From: an uncultured Hungatella sp.
Lineage (GTDB): Bacteria > Bacillota > Clostridia > Lachnospirales > Lachnospiraceae
DNA length: 52,337 nucleotides
Direction: 5' to 3'
Assembly: GCA_910588325.1 (NCBI GenBank)
Contig: CAJUPP010000015.1
Coordinates: forward strand, 1 to 52,337
Shown here: piece by piece, positions 26,047 through 33,303 of the stretch
How positions within the stretch are numbered: the stretch's first letter is position 1
Layout of the letters: every line of letters begins with the position of its first letter
Translations under genes and position numbers: made by a program
The notes under the pieces: generated by a model
What the model was told of the DNA's origin: nothing
What the model saw: the letters and a program-made list of their open reading frames with translations, nothing else
The model's database searches: none

Positions 26047-27864
26047 TTATTCTACAGTCACGGATTTAGCCAAATTCCGCGGCTGATCCACATCCAGGCT
26101 TTTTCCGAGAGAAGCATAGTAGGCAATTAATTGAAGGATGACAGCAATGGGAAAGACGGCGAAGGCATCGTCCACATCCGGAATACGGATATGAATATCT
26201 GCCAGATTTCCCTCAACAACTGCAGATGATTTGGTGAGAAGAATCACGAAAGCGCCTCGGGCCTTCACCTCCCGCACATTGGAAATCAGCTTGGAAAACA
26301 CGCGTTCCTGGGTGGCGATGGCGATAACGGGAACTCCTTCTGTGATTAAGGCGATGGTTCCGTGCTTCAACTCTCCGGCAGCATAGGCTTCTGCATGAAT
26401 GTAGGAAATCTCCTTCAATTTTAAGGCTCCTTCCAGAGAGAAGGCATAGTCTCTTCCCCGTCCGATAAAAAAGGTATCACTTTGCTGGATCAGGTGGGTA
26501 ACCAGATTCTTTTCTTCCTCTTTGCGGCTGAGCATGGTTTCCATAGCCGGAATTACATCCAGGAGGCTGGAGAGGAAAGCGGCAGACTGGTCCCTGGAAT
26601 ATTTGCCGCGGACGAAAGCCATGCGGCAGATAAGCATATAAAGGGCGGCCAGTTGGACAGAGTAGGCTTTGGTGCTGGCTACGGCGATTTCCGGACCTGC
26701 ATGAGTGTAAAGGACATAATCACTTTCCCGTGCGATGGTGGAGCCTTTTACATTGACAATGGACAGAGTTTTGGAACCATAGGATTTGGCCAGACGCATG
26801 GCGGCTAAGGTATCAATCGTTTCACCGGACTGGGAGATAACAATTACCAGGGTGTTCTCGTTAATCAACGGCTCCTCATAACGGAATTCTGAGGCGATGG
26901 ATACGATCACCGGAATCCTGAGAAGGGGTTCTGACAGTGCCCTGGCTACCATGCCAGCATGCATAGCTGTGCCGCAGGCAATAATATGAATTTTGTCGCA
27001 GGTTTCAAAAACAGAATCCGGAATCTGGTCATCTGTAAAATCGGGAAGTCCTTTGCTGATGCGGGGAAGGATGGTATTTTTTAATGCTTCCGGCTGTTCA
27101 TAGATTTCTTTTAGCATAAAATGAGGAAAGCCGTTTTTCATGGCGGCATCCATATTCCAGTTTACTTCCAGATATTCCGGCTCTTCAGGATGGCCTTTTT
27201 TGTCATAGAGGGTAAGCTGGTAGGCAGTCAGCTTTACGATCTGCTGTTCCGGCAATACGAAGTACCGTCTGGTATAAGGAATCAGGGCGGTTAAATCTGA
27301 GGCAATGATAGCGCCAGAGTGGGTGTAGGCGGCTACAAGAGGACTTACATTCCTTACGGCATAGATTTCCCCGGGACGATCTGCGAACATGATGCAGAAA
27401 CCATAGGAACCTTCCAGATGGTTTAGCAGGTTCTGGATTGCTTTAGCCGGATTTCCCTCATAGAGAGCGTCTAAAACCCAGGCAGCCACCTCAGAATCTG
27501 TCTGGGATTTTAACTTTCCCTCCAGCCCATAATCTCTCGTCAGTTCCCGATAATTTTCAATGATGCCATTGTGAATCAGGGTTACCCGCCCTGCCTGATG
27601 GGGGTGGGCATTCTGGTCGGTTACATCACCGTGGGTGGCCCATCTGGTATGCCCCAAGCCGCAGTGGGCGTTATCCTGTATCCGGGAGCAGAATTCTTTT
27701 AGATTCGCTACTTTTCCGGTTTTTTTTACCAATTGAATTTTGGAGGCAGCGTCAAAATAGGCAATGCCTGCACTGTCATATCCCCGATATTCCAACTGTG
27801 AAAGGCCATCGAGCAAAATTTTTTTTGCATTTAACGGGCCTGTATATCCAATAATTCCACACAT
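26047..27864 (-). CDS. glmS: Glutamine-fructose-6-phosphate aminotransferase (isomerizing)
   Basis: First step of UDP-GlcNAc synthesis: fructose-6-P and glutamine to glucosamine-6-P. 605 residues. I start at the ATG that makes Cys2 the catalytic N-terminal nucleophile after Met removal (CGIIGYTG); the longer frame from 27879 would block it. The glutaminase domain has LEYRGYDSAGIA, HTRWATHG, NAHPH and SQTDSEV. Two SIS domains follow (VISQSGETIDTLAAMRLAK, FFIGRGRDYAFSLEGALKLKE) and the end DVDQPRNLAKSVTVE is canonical. Controlled by the glmS ribozyme upstream. Confidence 0.97.
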   Translation of the reverse strand: MCGIIGYTGPLNAKKILLDGLSQLEYRGYDSAGIAYFDAASKIQLVKKTGKVANLKEFCSRIQDNAHCGLGHTRWATHGDVTDQNAHPHQAGRVTLIHNGIIENYRELTRDYGLEGKLKSQTDSEVAAWVLDALYEGNPAKAIQNLLNHLEGSYGFCIMFADRPGEIYAVRNVSPLVAAYTHSGAIIASDLTALIPYTRRYFVLPEQQIVKLTAYQLTLYDKKGHPEEPEYLEVNWNMDAAMKNGFPHFMLKEIYEQPEALKNTILPRISKGLPDFTDDQIPDSVFETCDKIHIIACGTAMHAGMVARALSEPLLRIPVIVSIASEFRYEEPLINENTLVIVISQSGETIDTLAAMRLAKSYGSKTLSIVNVKGSTIARESDYVLYTHAGPEIAVASTKAYSVQLAALYMLICRMAFVRGKYSRDQSAAFLSSLLDVIPAMETMLSRKEEEKNLVTHLIQQSDTFFIGRGRDYAFSLEGALKLKEISYIHAEAYAAGELKHGTIALITEGVPVIAIATQERVFSKLISNVREVKARGAFVILLTKSSAVVEGNLADIHIRIPDVDDAFAVFPIAVILQLIAYYASLGKSLDVDQPRNLAKSVTVE

Positions 27865-27888
27865 AATCATAATCTCCATTCTCTTACT

Positions 27889-28107
27889 ATAAAAGTCCGC
27901 CGCCGATTAGGCGGCATGAATTCAGGTATGCTAAATACGCCCGCCTGACTTTCATGGGTGGTGGTGCAACCCGCCCGCCGGGCGCAAGGGGGTTCCTGTG
28001 AAAGTCTTGAATCCTTGCTGTAGGTCTGCGCACCTGCTGCGCTGACCGTACGACGCGCCAAAATGCCTGTTTTTGGCATTTTGTGTGCATCCCCCCGGAG
28101 GGACACA
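27889..28107 (-). repeat. Family A repeat inside the glmS leader
   Basis: On the minus strand, reading toward glmS, a unit with the core AAAATGCC...GGCATTTT and GCGCGTCGTACGGTCAGCGC comes first, then a standard unit with GCCGCCTAATCGGCGGC and ending CTTTTATAGTAAG, 24 bases before the glmS ATG. It has the same orientation relative to the downstream gene as the copies before aroB and the pseudouridine synthase. A CAGTAAATC/GATTTACTG stem (28108-28160) lies between it and the ribozyme. Confidence 0.85.
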
Positions 28108-28164
28108 GTAAATCCCCTTTCATTCATGATGATGCCTGATGGCAGGCATGGAGATTTACTGTTA

Positions 28165-28350
28165 ACAGAAACATGCTTTGGTTATACCTTGTTTGTTTTG
28201 CAGTTGCCTGCATATTTCAAGGTATATACACGCCCAAAGCGGCATGGAAGGGCATCCGCCGAAGATTCGATACTCCCTTCACCTCGTTAACCGGTTTTGC
28301 CCGGCTTGAAAAGCCGTTCACGGTCGGCAAAACAGGTGCATGGCGCTTAA
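28165..28350 (-). ncRNA. glmS ribozyme (glucosamine-6-phosphate-activated)
   Basis: On the minus strand the cleavage-site sequence AAGCGCC (about 28343-28349) is followed by P2 (TTTTGCC/GGCAAAA) and the conserved core GTTAACGAGGTGAAGGGAG, TATCGAATCTTCGGCGGATG, CCCTTCC (28246-28291), then the P3/P4-like CCGCTTTGGGCG and AAGGTATA pairing. It is in sense orientation to glmS. It self-cleaves when glucosamine-6-phosphate is high and lowers glmS mRNA. The 3' boundary is approximate. Confidence 0.92.
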
Positions 28351-28401
28351 ACTGGTACTAACTATTGGAAACCTGTGCCTCCTTAAACACAAGTTCTGTT
28401 T

Positions 28402-28431
28402 ATTATAACCCTAAGATAGGATATGCGTCAA
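28402..28431 (-). promoter_or_regulatory. Sigma-A promoter of glmS
   Basis: On the minus strand TTGACG (28426-28431) and a perfect TATAAT (28402-28407) are 18 bases apart. Predicted transcription start is about 50 bases before the ribozyme cleavage site. Confidence 0.75.
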
Positions 28432-28555
28432 TTATTTTTTGGTTCTATAACTTTGCGGACATAGAACTTAATGAATTGTTAATGTTTTCGTACTGTTTTT
28501 TGGAGAAAGAATATGTTATATTTTATACTTAACAGGAAAGAGGATTATATGACAG

Positions 28556-30694
28556 ATGAATTTGAGAAAAAGAAAAATATTATCAGATAAAGATTTAAGG
28601 CGTTCCGCATGGAGTGGGATCCTTTTTATGGTTATAGGCGGTTTTTATTCTGTGTTTTTGGCAGAAGAATACTGTCCGGCAGATCACTGGAATGAGCTTT
28701 GGACAGTGACGGTTCAGGTTTCTGCCAGACAGGAAACAATGGAGGCTGATGATGGAGAAGATGCGATAAAGTCGCTTTTAAACAGTGAATTAAAGGCGGA
28801 GGGAAAAGGCAGAAAGAAAAAGATGTTTCTGAGAGAGGAGCCTTCTGCCAGCCGCCTGAATATGGCTTTTGTATTTTCGGAAGGAAATTCGGAACCAATG
28901 GACAGTGAGGCAGGAAAGGCATTTTCCATTTTATCTCAGAAAGATGCCAGCTGGATGGCAGAAATTTACCGTATTTCTTCCCGCTCTCCGTCGCAGATGG
29001 CGGCCAGGGTCGGAAAGCATTTAAGACAGGGGGAGAATCCACAGTCATGGGGAAAGGTGAGGGTCGCTTTTTATAACGGGGACGGTATTCCTATAAGCGG
29101 TTATTCCAATGCCAAAGAGATTCTGTCTCTGGCAAGTGTTTATGCCTATTATCATGACATTCAGGATGGGGAGGCATTTCTGAACTATGCACAGGAATTG
29201 TGGAGAAGTTCTCATAGTTATCGGTTGTCGGTCAGCGATTTCTACTATTGCGATGGAAGCTGCCTGGATGAGGAAGAGCTGGAGGATGAAGAAGCCGTTG
29301 AGGGAGCTGTCTATGAGGAGGAAATCAGTGTTTTAGGCGGAGACGGAGAAGTGTTTTTGGAAGATACCTACATAGAATCAGAGACAGATGGGGAAAATCC
29401 GGAGCTGGCGGATAGCGTGGGTGATATGCAAGGCCAGGGGCTGTCAGAAAATGCCGGTGAAGGCCAGCCACAGGAAAGCAGCATCAGTGAAGGAGAAGTG
29501 GCACCGGAAAATGAATCACCAGCAGAGATGATAATTCTTGACGGAGCAGTTGGGGACGGGAATCCGGAGCCAGGAGAGGGAATGGGAGAACCGGCGGCGG
29601 AGACTCTGTCTGAGGCGGAAGAAAACAAAAAGTCAGAAGAGAAGGAGACAACACGAGATTTCACGGAATTGATTCAAAGGTATGATGTAGAGGATTTTGA
29701 CTCCATGCTGGAGACTGCCGATCCACTGGAGGCGTCAAAGCTATATCGGCTTCAGGAAGCGTATGCCAACCGGAAAAAGAAATCAACCGGAGGCCCGGGG
29801 GAACCGACAGCTTCCAGGTCCGGGGAAAACTCTGATACTACTCAGGGAACCGGCCCCTCGGAAAAAGACAATCCCACAGATATCACAAGGTCCCAAAAGG
29901 GAACGGATAGTCAGGAATCATCAAAAACAACTTCAAAGGATTCGACAAAATCGAGACAGAAAGGGACCTGTCAGGGACATATGGATTTGACAGTAAGTGT
30001 GTATATTGCAGGGTTGAAAGAAACAAAGAATTTATTTACAAAGGACAGTATTGGAAATAAGGAATCGGAATGGACGGAAAACTGGCAGGGATGGAGCGAG
30101 GGATATCAGGCCTGTGCAAGAGATATTGAGGATCAGGATTGGTATGATTCCTATGGGTTAACGGTTTCTACAAGTATGTATACGCGCAACCCTCTGTCTG
30201 CTTCGGAGATCTCTTATTATATGAGTCTGATACCGGAAGGTACGTCAGAAAAAAGAAAAGAGGTGATCCGATGCGCGCTTCAATCCGTGGGAAGAATTCC
30301 TTATTACTGGGGAGGAAAACCTTCTCAGGCCGGATATGAGGGAAACGGATTTGGTACTGTGGTTTCTCCGGACAGAAGGGGGCGGGTCTTAAGAGGACTG
30401 GACTGTTCCGGATGGGTAAACTGGGTATACTGGACAGCCTTGGGGGAACGTTTGCCTTATGCAAGTACCAGTGGTTTTGCTTCAGGAGGAAGAGCGGTGG
30501 AGCGGTCAATGATGCAGCCTGGGGATCTTATTTTAAAAACAGGAGAGGACTCTGCCCATGTATGTATGTTTTTGGGGTGGGCGGAGGATGGAAGCATGTA
30601 TCTGGTCCACGAGACAGGAAATTCCACCAACAACGTCACGGTAGGACGCTATCAGTTTGATTGGCCCTACTATAGAAGTGTCATAACGGATTAG
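28556..30694 (+). CDS. Large secreted NlpC/P60 domain protein
   Basis: 712 residues. A basic start and one membrane segment (residues ~20-35, GILFMVIGGFYSVFLA) anchor or export it. Residues ~30-230 are a helical domain with lysozyme-like features such as ASVYAYYHDIQDGEAFLNYA. A long acidic, Ser/Thr-rich disordered stretch runs to ~470. Residues ~560-712 are an NlpC/P60 domain: GRIPYYWGGKPS, GLDCSGWVNWVYW with the catalytic Cys, MQPGDLIL and DSAHVCMFLGW with the His. Ribosome site AAAGAGG precedes; a 13-codon frame starting at ATG 28549 overlaps the start. Followed after 40 bases by an LCP gene, so the pair may act together on the wall. Confidence 0.85.
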   Translation: MNLRKRKILSDKDLRRSAWSGILFMVIGGFYSVFLAEEYCPADHWNELWTVTVQVSARQETMEADDGEDAIKSLLNSELKAEGKGRKKKMFLREEPSASRLNMAFVFSEGNSEPMDSEAGKAFSILSQKDASWMAEIYRISSRSPSQMAARVGKHLRQGENPQSWGKVRVAFYNGDGIPISGYSNAKEILSLASVYAYYHDIQDGEAFLNYAQELWRSSHSYRLSVSDFYYCDGSCLDEEELEDEEAVEGAVYEEEISVLGGDGEVFLEDTYIESETDGENPELADSVGDMQGQGLSENAGEGQPQESSISEGEVAPENESPAEMIILDGAVGDGNPEPGEGMGEPAAETLSEAEENKKSEEKETTRDFTELIQRYDVEDFDSMLETADPLEASKLYRLQEAYANRKKKSTGGPGEPTASRSGENSDTTQGTGPSEKDNPTDITRSQKGTDSQESSKTTSKDSTKSRQKGTCQGHMDLTVSVYIAGLKETKNLFTKDSIGNKESEWTENWQGWSEGYQACARDIEDQDWYDSYGLTVSTSMYTRNPLSASEISYYMSLIPEGTSEKRKEVIRCALQSVGRIPYYWGGKPSQAGYEGNGFGTVVSPDRRGRVLRGLDCSGWVNWVYWTALGERLPYASTSGFASGGRAVERSMMQPGDLILKTGEDSAHVCMFLGWAEDGSMYLVHETGNSTNNVTVGRYQFDWPYYRSVITD

Positions 30695-30734
30695 ACATTT
30701 TGAAAGGTGAGAAAATTTTAAGAGGAAAAGAGTA

Positions 30735-32399
30735 ATGGAATATCAGGATGAAGTAGAGCGGATGCGCGCACGCAGGCAGCGTAAGAACCAGCCGCAGACA
30801 AGAAAAAGCAGCCTAAAGGACCTGGAGATTATCGAGTTTGATGACCTGGAAAGGCAGAGAGCGCCTCACAGGGCTCCGGAAGGACATAGAAAAGGTCCAA
30901 AGAGCCTGGAACCCACCCTTCGTTATGCCAGGGATGAACGTTCGGAAGCCATAGCCCGTCAGGTCAGGGCGGAGAGAAAAAGGGAGTCCATGGTCCGCCA
31001 GGCAGCGGAAGAAAGTAGAAAAAAGCGGGCTAGGAGAAAGCGGAAAATCGTTGTGTTTGAACTGCTGCTCTTATGTGTACTGTTAGGGGGAATCTTTTTC
31101 TATTTTCGGAAAAGCACGGAAAGCAAATATTGGACCGTAGCTGTTTTTGGTGTGGACTCCAGAGACGGTGGGCTGGAAAAAGACAATCATTCGGATGTGG
31201 AAATGATCTGTGTACTGAACCGGGAGACAGGGGAAATCCGTATTGTGTCTGTATTTCGGGATACCTATCTGCAGGTCAGCGAGGAAGGAAAATACCATAA
31301 AGCCAATCAGGCTTATTTTGACGGTGGACATAAACAGGCAGTGGAAGCGCTGGAGCGGAATCTGGATTTGAAAATCGATGACTATGCCACGTTTAACTGG
31401 AAGGCAGTGGCAGATGCCATCACGATTTTAGGTGGAATTGATCTGGAGATTTCCGAGAGTGAGTTTGCATACATAAACGGGTTTATTACGGAGACAGTAA
31501 ATTCTACGGGGTTAGGTTCCTATCAGCTGGAGCATCCGGGAATGCAGCATCTGGACGGTGTTCAGGCAGTAGCTTATGCACGTTTACGTCTGATGGATAC
31601 AGATTATAACCGGACAGCCAGACAGAGACTGGTGATTTCACTGGCAATGGAGAAGGCGAAACAGGCGGATTTAGGCACCCTTACTACGGTTCTAAATACA
31701 GTGATGCCTCAGATTTCTACCAGTGTGGGAATCAATGATCTGCTGCCGTTAGCTAAGAGTGTGAAAAAATTCCATATAGGAGAGAGTGGGGGATTTCCGT
31801 TTTCCAGAGGTGAGACCTATATCGGGAAAATGGACTGTGTGATTCCATTGACTTTGGAGAGCAATGTGATTCAGCTTCACCAATTTTTGTATGAAGATAT
31901 GGAATATCAACCATCTTCTACAGTGAAGAGAATCAGTGTCCAGATTGCGGCTGACAGCGGAATGGGGGATGTAGCAGAGAACGCACCGGAAGCAAGGGTA
32001 GGAGGAAGCAGTAAATCCTCTTCCGGCCAGTCACCAGAGACACAGCCGTCTGCGCCGGAGACACCTGCAGACACAGCGGAAGCTGTGCCGGAGGTATCTA
32101 CGGAACTGGTACAGGAGGAGGAAACTCTGTCAGAGGAGGCTTCCACGGAAGAGACGGAGGGAAGTTTAGGCAAAGAAGAATCTGAGAAAAGTGAAAGCTC
32201 TGGGGAGGAAACTGTGGAATCTACGCAGAAGCCCATAGAAATAGGGCCAGGAATTGGCCCCGGGGAAAGCAGCTCTTCTTCGGAACCAATGGTTCCCGGA
32301 TATGGATCAGGCGGTCCCGGCGTACAGCCGGAGTCAACAGCAGATAGCATTCAGGAGCCAATCGGGCCCGGAAACCCAGGCCCTTCATCAGAAGGCTAA
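30735..32399 (+). CDS. LytR-CpsA-Psr (LCP) family glycopolymer ligase
   Basis: 554 residues. A very basic cytoplasmic N-terminus (~105 residues) precedes one membrane segment (IVVFELLLLCVLLGGIFFYF). The LCP domain (residues ~130-380) has VAVFGVDSRDG, SDVEMICVLNRETGEIRIVSV with FRDTYLQV, INGFITETV, GVQAVAYARLRLMDTDYNRT with the Arg residues that bind the polyprenyl pyrophosphate, and RQRLVIS. These enzymes attach wall teichoic acid or other polymers to peptidoglycan. A ~150-residue Ser/Glu/Pro-rich tail is disordered. Probably in an operon with the preceding NlpC/P60 gene. Confidence 0.93.
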   Translation: MEYQDEVERMRARRQRKNQPQTRKSSLKDLEIIEFDDLERQRAPHRAPEGHRKGPKSLEPTLRYARDERSEAIARQVRAERKRESMVRQAAEESRKKRARRKRKIVVFELLLLCVLLGGIFFYFRKSTESKYWTVAVFGVDSRDGGLEKDNHSDVEMICVLNRETGEIRIVSVFRDTYLQVSEEGKYHKANQAYFDGGHKQAVEALERNLDLKIDDYATFNWKAVADAITILGGIDLEISESEFAYINGFITETVNSTGLGSYQLEHPGMQHLDGVQAVAYARLRLMDTDYNRTARQRLVISLAMEKAKQADLGTLTTVLNTVMPQISTSVGINDLLPLAKSVKKFHIGESGGFPFSRGETYIGKMDCVIPLTLESNVIQLHQFLYEDMEYQPSSTVKRISVQIAADSGMGDVAENAPEARVGGSSKSSSGQSPETQPSAPETPADTAEAVPEVSTELVQEEETLSEEASTEETEGSLGKEESEKSESSGEETVESTQKPIEIGPGIGPGESSSSSEPMVPGYGSGGPGVQPESTADSIQEPIGPGNPGPSSEG

Positions 32400-32444
32400 G
32401 ACCAGAACTGCCTTGTGGAATTTCCGCAAGGCAGTTCTGGTCTT
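32398..32444 (+). terminator. Strong hairpin terminator after the LCP gene
   Basis: AAGACCAGAACTGCCTTG (32398-32415) pairs perfectly over 18 bases with CAAGGCAGTTCTGGTCTT (32427-32444). It starts inside the stop codon. The symmetry and flanking A/T suit a bidirectional terminator. Confidence 0.75.
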
Positions 32445-32530
32445 AACTTCCGGTTGTTCCAACAGGTTACAGGGATTTTTTAGGTGGCGTCTTGAAGATA
32501 AATGTTTAGAGGTGCGGCTTCATATTATTT

Positions 32531-32559
32531 GCATGATTTGAGGGAATAAGTACATAATG
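32531..32559 (+). promoter_or_regulatory. Sigma-G-like promoter of spoVAC
   Basis: GCATG (32531-32535) matches the sigma-G -35 consensus GNATR, and 17 bases later CATAATG (32553-32559) matches CATNNTA but for the last base. The ATG is 50 bases downstream. Confidence 0.5.
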
Positions 32560-32608
32560 ATAATAAGAAAAAGGGATAGTCAGCCCCAAAATTTAGGAGG
32601 TTAGTTAT

Positions 32609-33067
32609 ATGGAGATGAATAAGGATGCATATAATGCATATGTAAAAGAAATAACCCCGACAAATCCTACTTGGAAGAATATCTTATGTGCTTTTATCAC
32701 AGGAGGAGCGATCTGCACAGTGGGTCAGGTGATACTGAACTGGCTGCAGTCTTATGGGCTGGATGAGAAAGCGGCGGGAGCATGGAATCTACTGGCGCTG
32801 ATTCTGGCCAGCATTGTGCTGACCGGGCTTAATGTGTATCCCAAGATTGTGAAATGGGGAGGAGCAGGGGCGTTGGTGCCTATTACCGGGTTTGCCAATT
32901 CAGTGGTGGCGCCGGCGATTGAGTATAAGGCGGAGGGGCAAGTGTTTGGAATTGGGTGTAAGATATTTACCATTGCGGGGCCGGTGATACTGTATGGGAT
33001 TTTGAGCAGTTGGGTGCTTGGTGTGATTTATTGGGTTGGGGGAGTGATGGGGGTATTTAGTAATTAA
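32609..33067 (+). CDS. spoVAC: Stage V sporulation protein AC
   Basis: Membrane protein of 152 residues with several hydrophobic segments; part of the channel that loads dipicolinic acid into the spore and releases it at germination. Family blocks: NPTWKNILCAFITGGAICTVGQ, GLNVYPKIVKWGGAGALVPITGFANS, APAIEYKAEGQVFGIGCKIF and GPVILYG. AGGAGG precedes the ATG. spoVAD and spoVAE, its usual partners, do not follow; foreign DNA does. The last ~40 codons are repeated with silent differences at 43641-43771, marking this gene as the integration target of the island. Confidence 0.93.
   Translation: MEMNKDAYNAYVKEITPTNPTWKNILCAFITGGAICTVGQVILNWLQSYGLDEKAAGAWNLLALILASIVLTGLNVYPKIVKWGGAGALVPITGFANSVVAPAIEYKAEGQVFGIGCKIFTIAGPVILYGILSSWVLGVIYWVGGVMGVFSN
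32931..32941 (+). repeat. Putative attL core in spoVAC
   Basis: CGGAGGGGCAA occurs here and at 43641-43651. From this point both copies run on as spoVAC 3' ends about 82% identical in DNA (ending with a 28-base exact match, 33023-33050 and 43733-43760), while upstream they are unrelated. That places a crossover at or near this 11-mer. The att assignment is inference; no integrase is seen. Confidence 0.45.
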
Positions 33068-33093
33068 TTATAGTAGAAAAATAGTGTGCAGGC

Positions 33094-33140
33094 AGAATGA
33101 TGGGAGAAGAAAATCTTTCATTATTCTGTCATTTTGCTTT
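33094..33140 (+). terminator. Probable terminator after spoVAC
   Basis: AGAATGATGGGAGA (33094-33107) pairs with TCTTTCATTATTCT (33114-33127) with G-U pairs, loop of six, then a T-rich tail (ATTTTGCTTTT). Confidence 0.55.
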
Positions 33141-33224
33141 TATGTAACGTTGCCTGTATAAAAAATGGAAACTGAAATTACAACATAAATGGAATGAACA
33201 CAGAGATATTAATTCACAAAGAAA

Positions 33225-33265
33225 GAACGTTTGTTCTTGCGGTAAAGCAATTCCTATGCTAGAAT
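33225..33265 (+). promoter_or_regulatory. SOS box and promoter of the primase-RT-nitrilase gene
   Basis: AGAACGTTTGTTCT (33224-33237) is a perfect palindrome with GAAC-N4-GTTC, the half-sites of the Bacillus/Clostridium LexA box (CGAAC-N4-GTTCG). It directly abuts a -35 TTGCGG (33238-33243), followed after 16 bases by TAGAAT (33260-33265) with an extended TGC. A bound LexA would block the promoter. The start codon is 38 bases downstream with GGGAGG. LexA control is inference. Confidence 0.6.
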
Positions 33266-33303
33266 TATAAGAAAAACATAGACGGATTGCCCTGGGAGGA
33301 TAT

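Noticed and set aside
28549..28590. 13-codon ORF (MTDEFEKKKNIIR) overlapping the start of the NlpC/P60 gene
   Set aside because: Has a good ribosome site but no family support; could be a leader peptide, yet the simplest reading is that the site serves ATG 28556.
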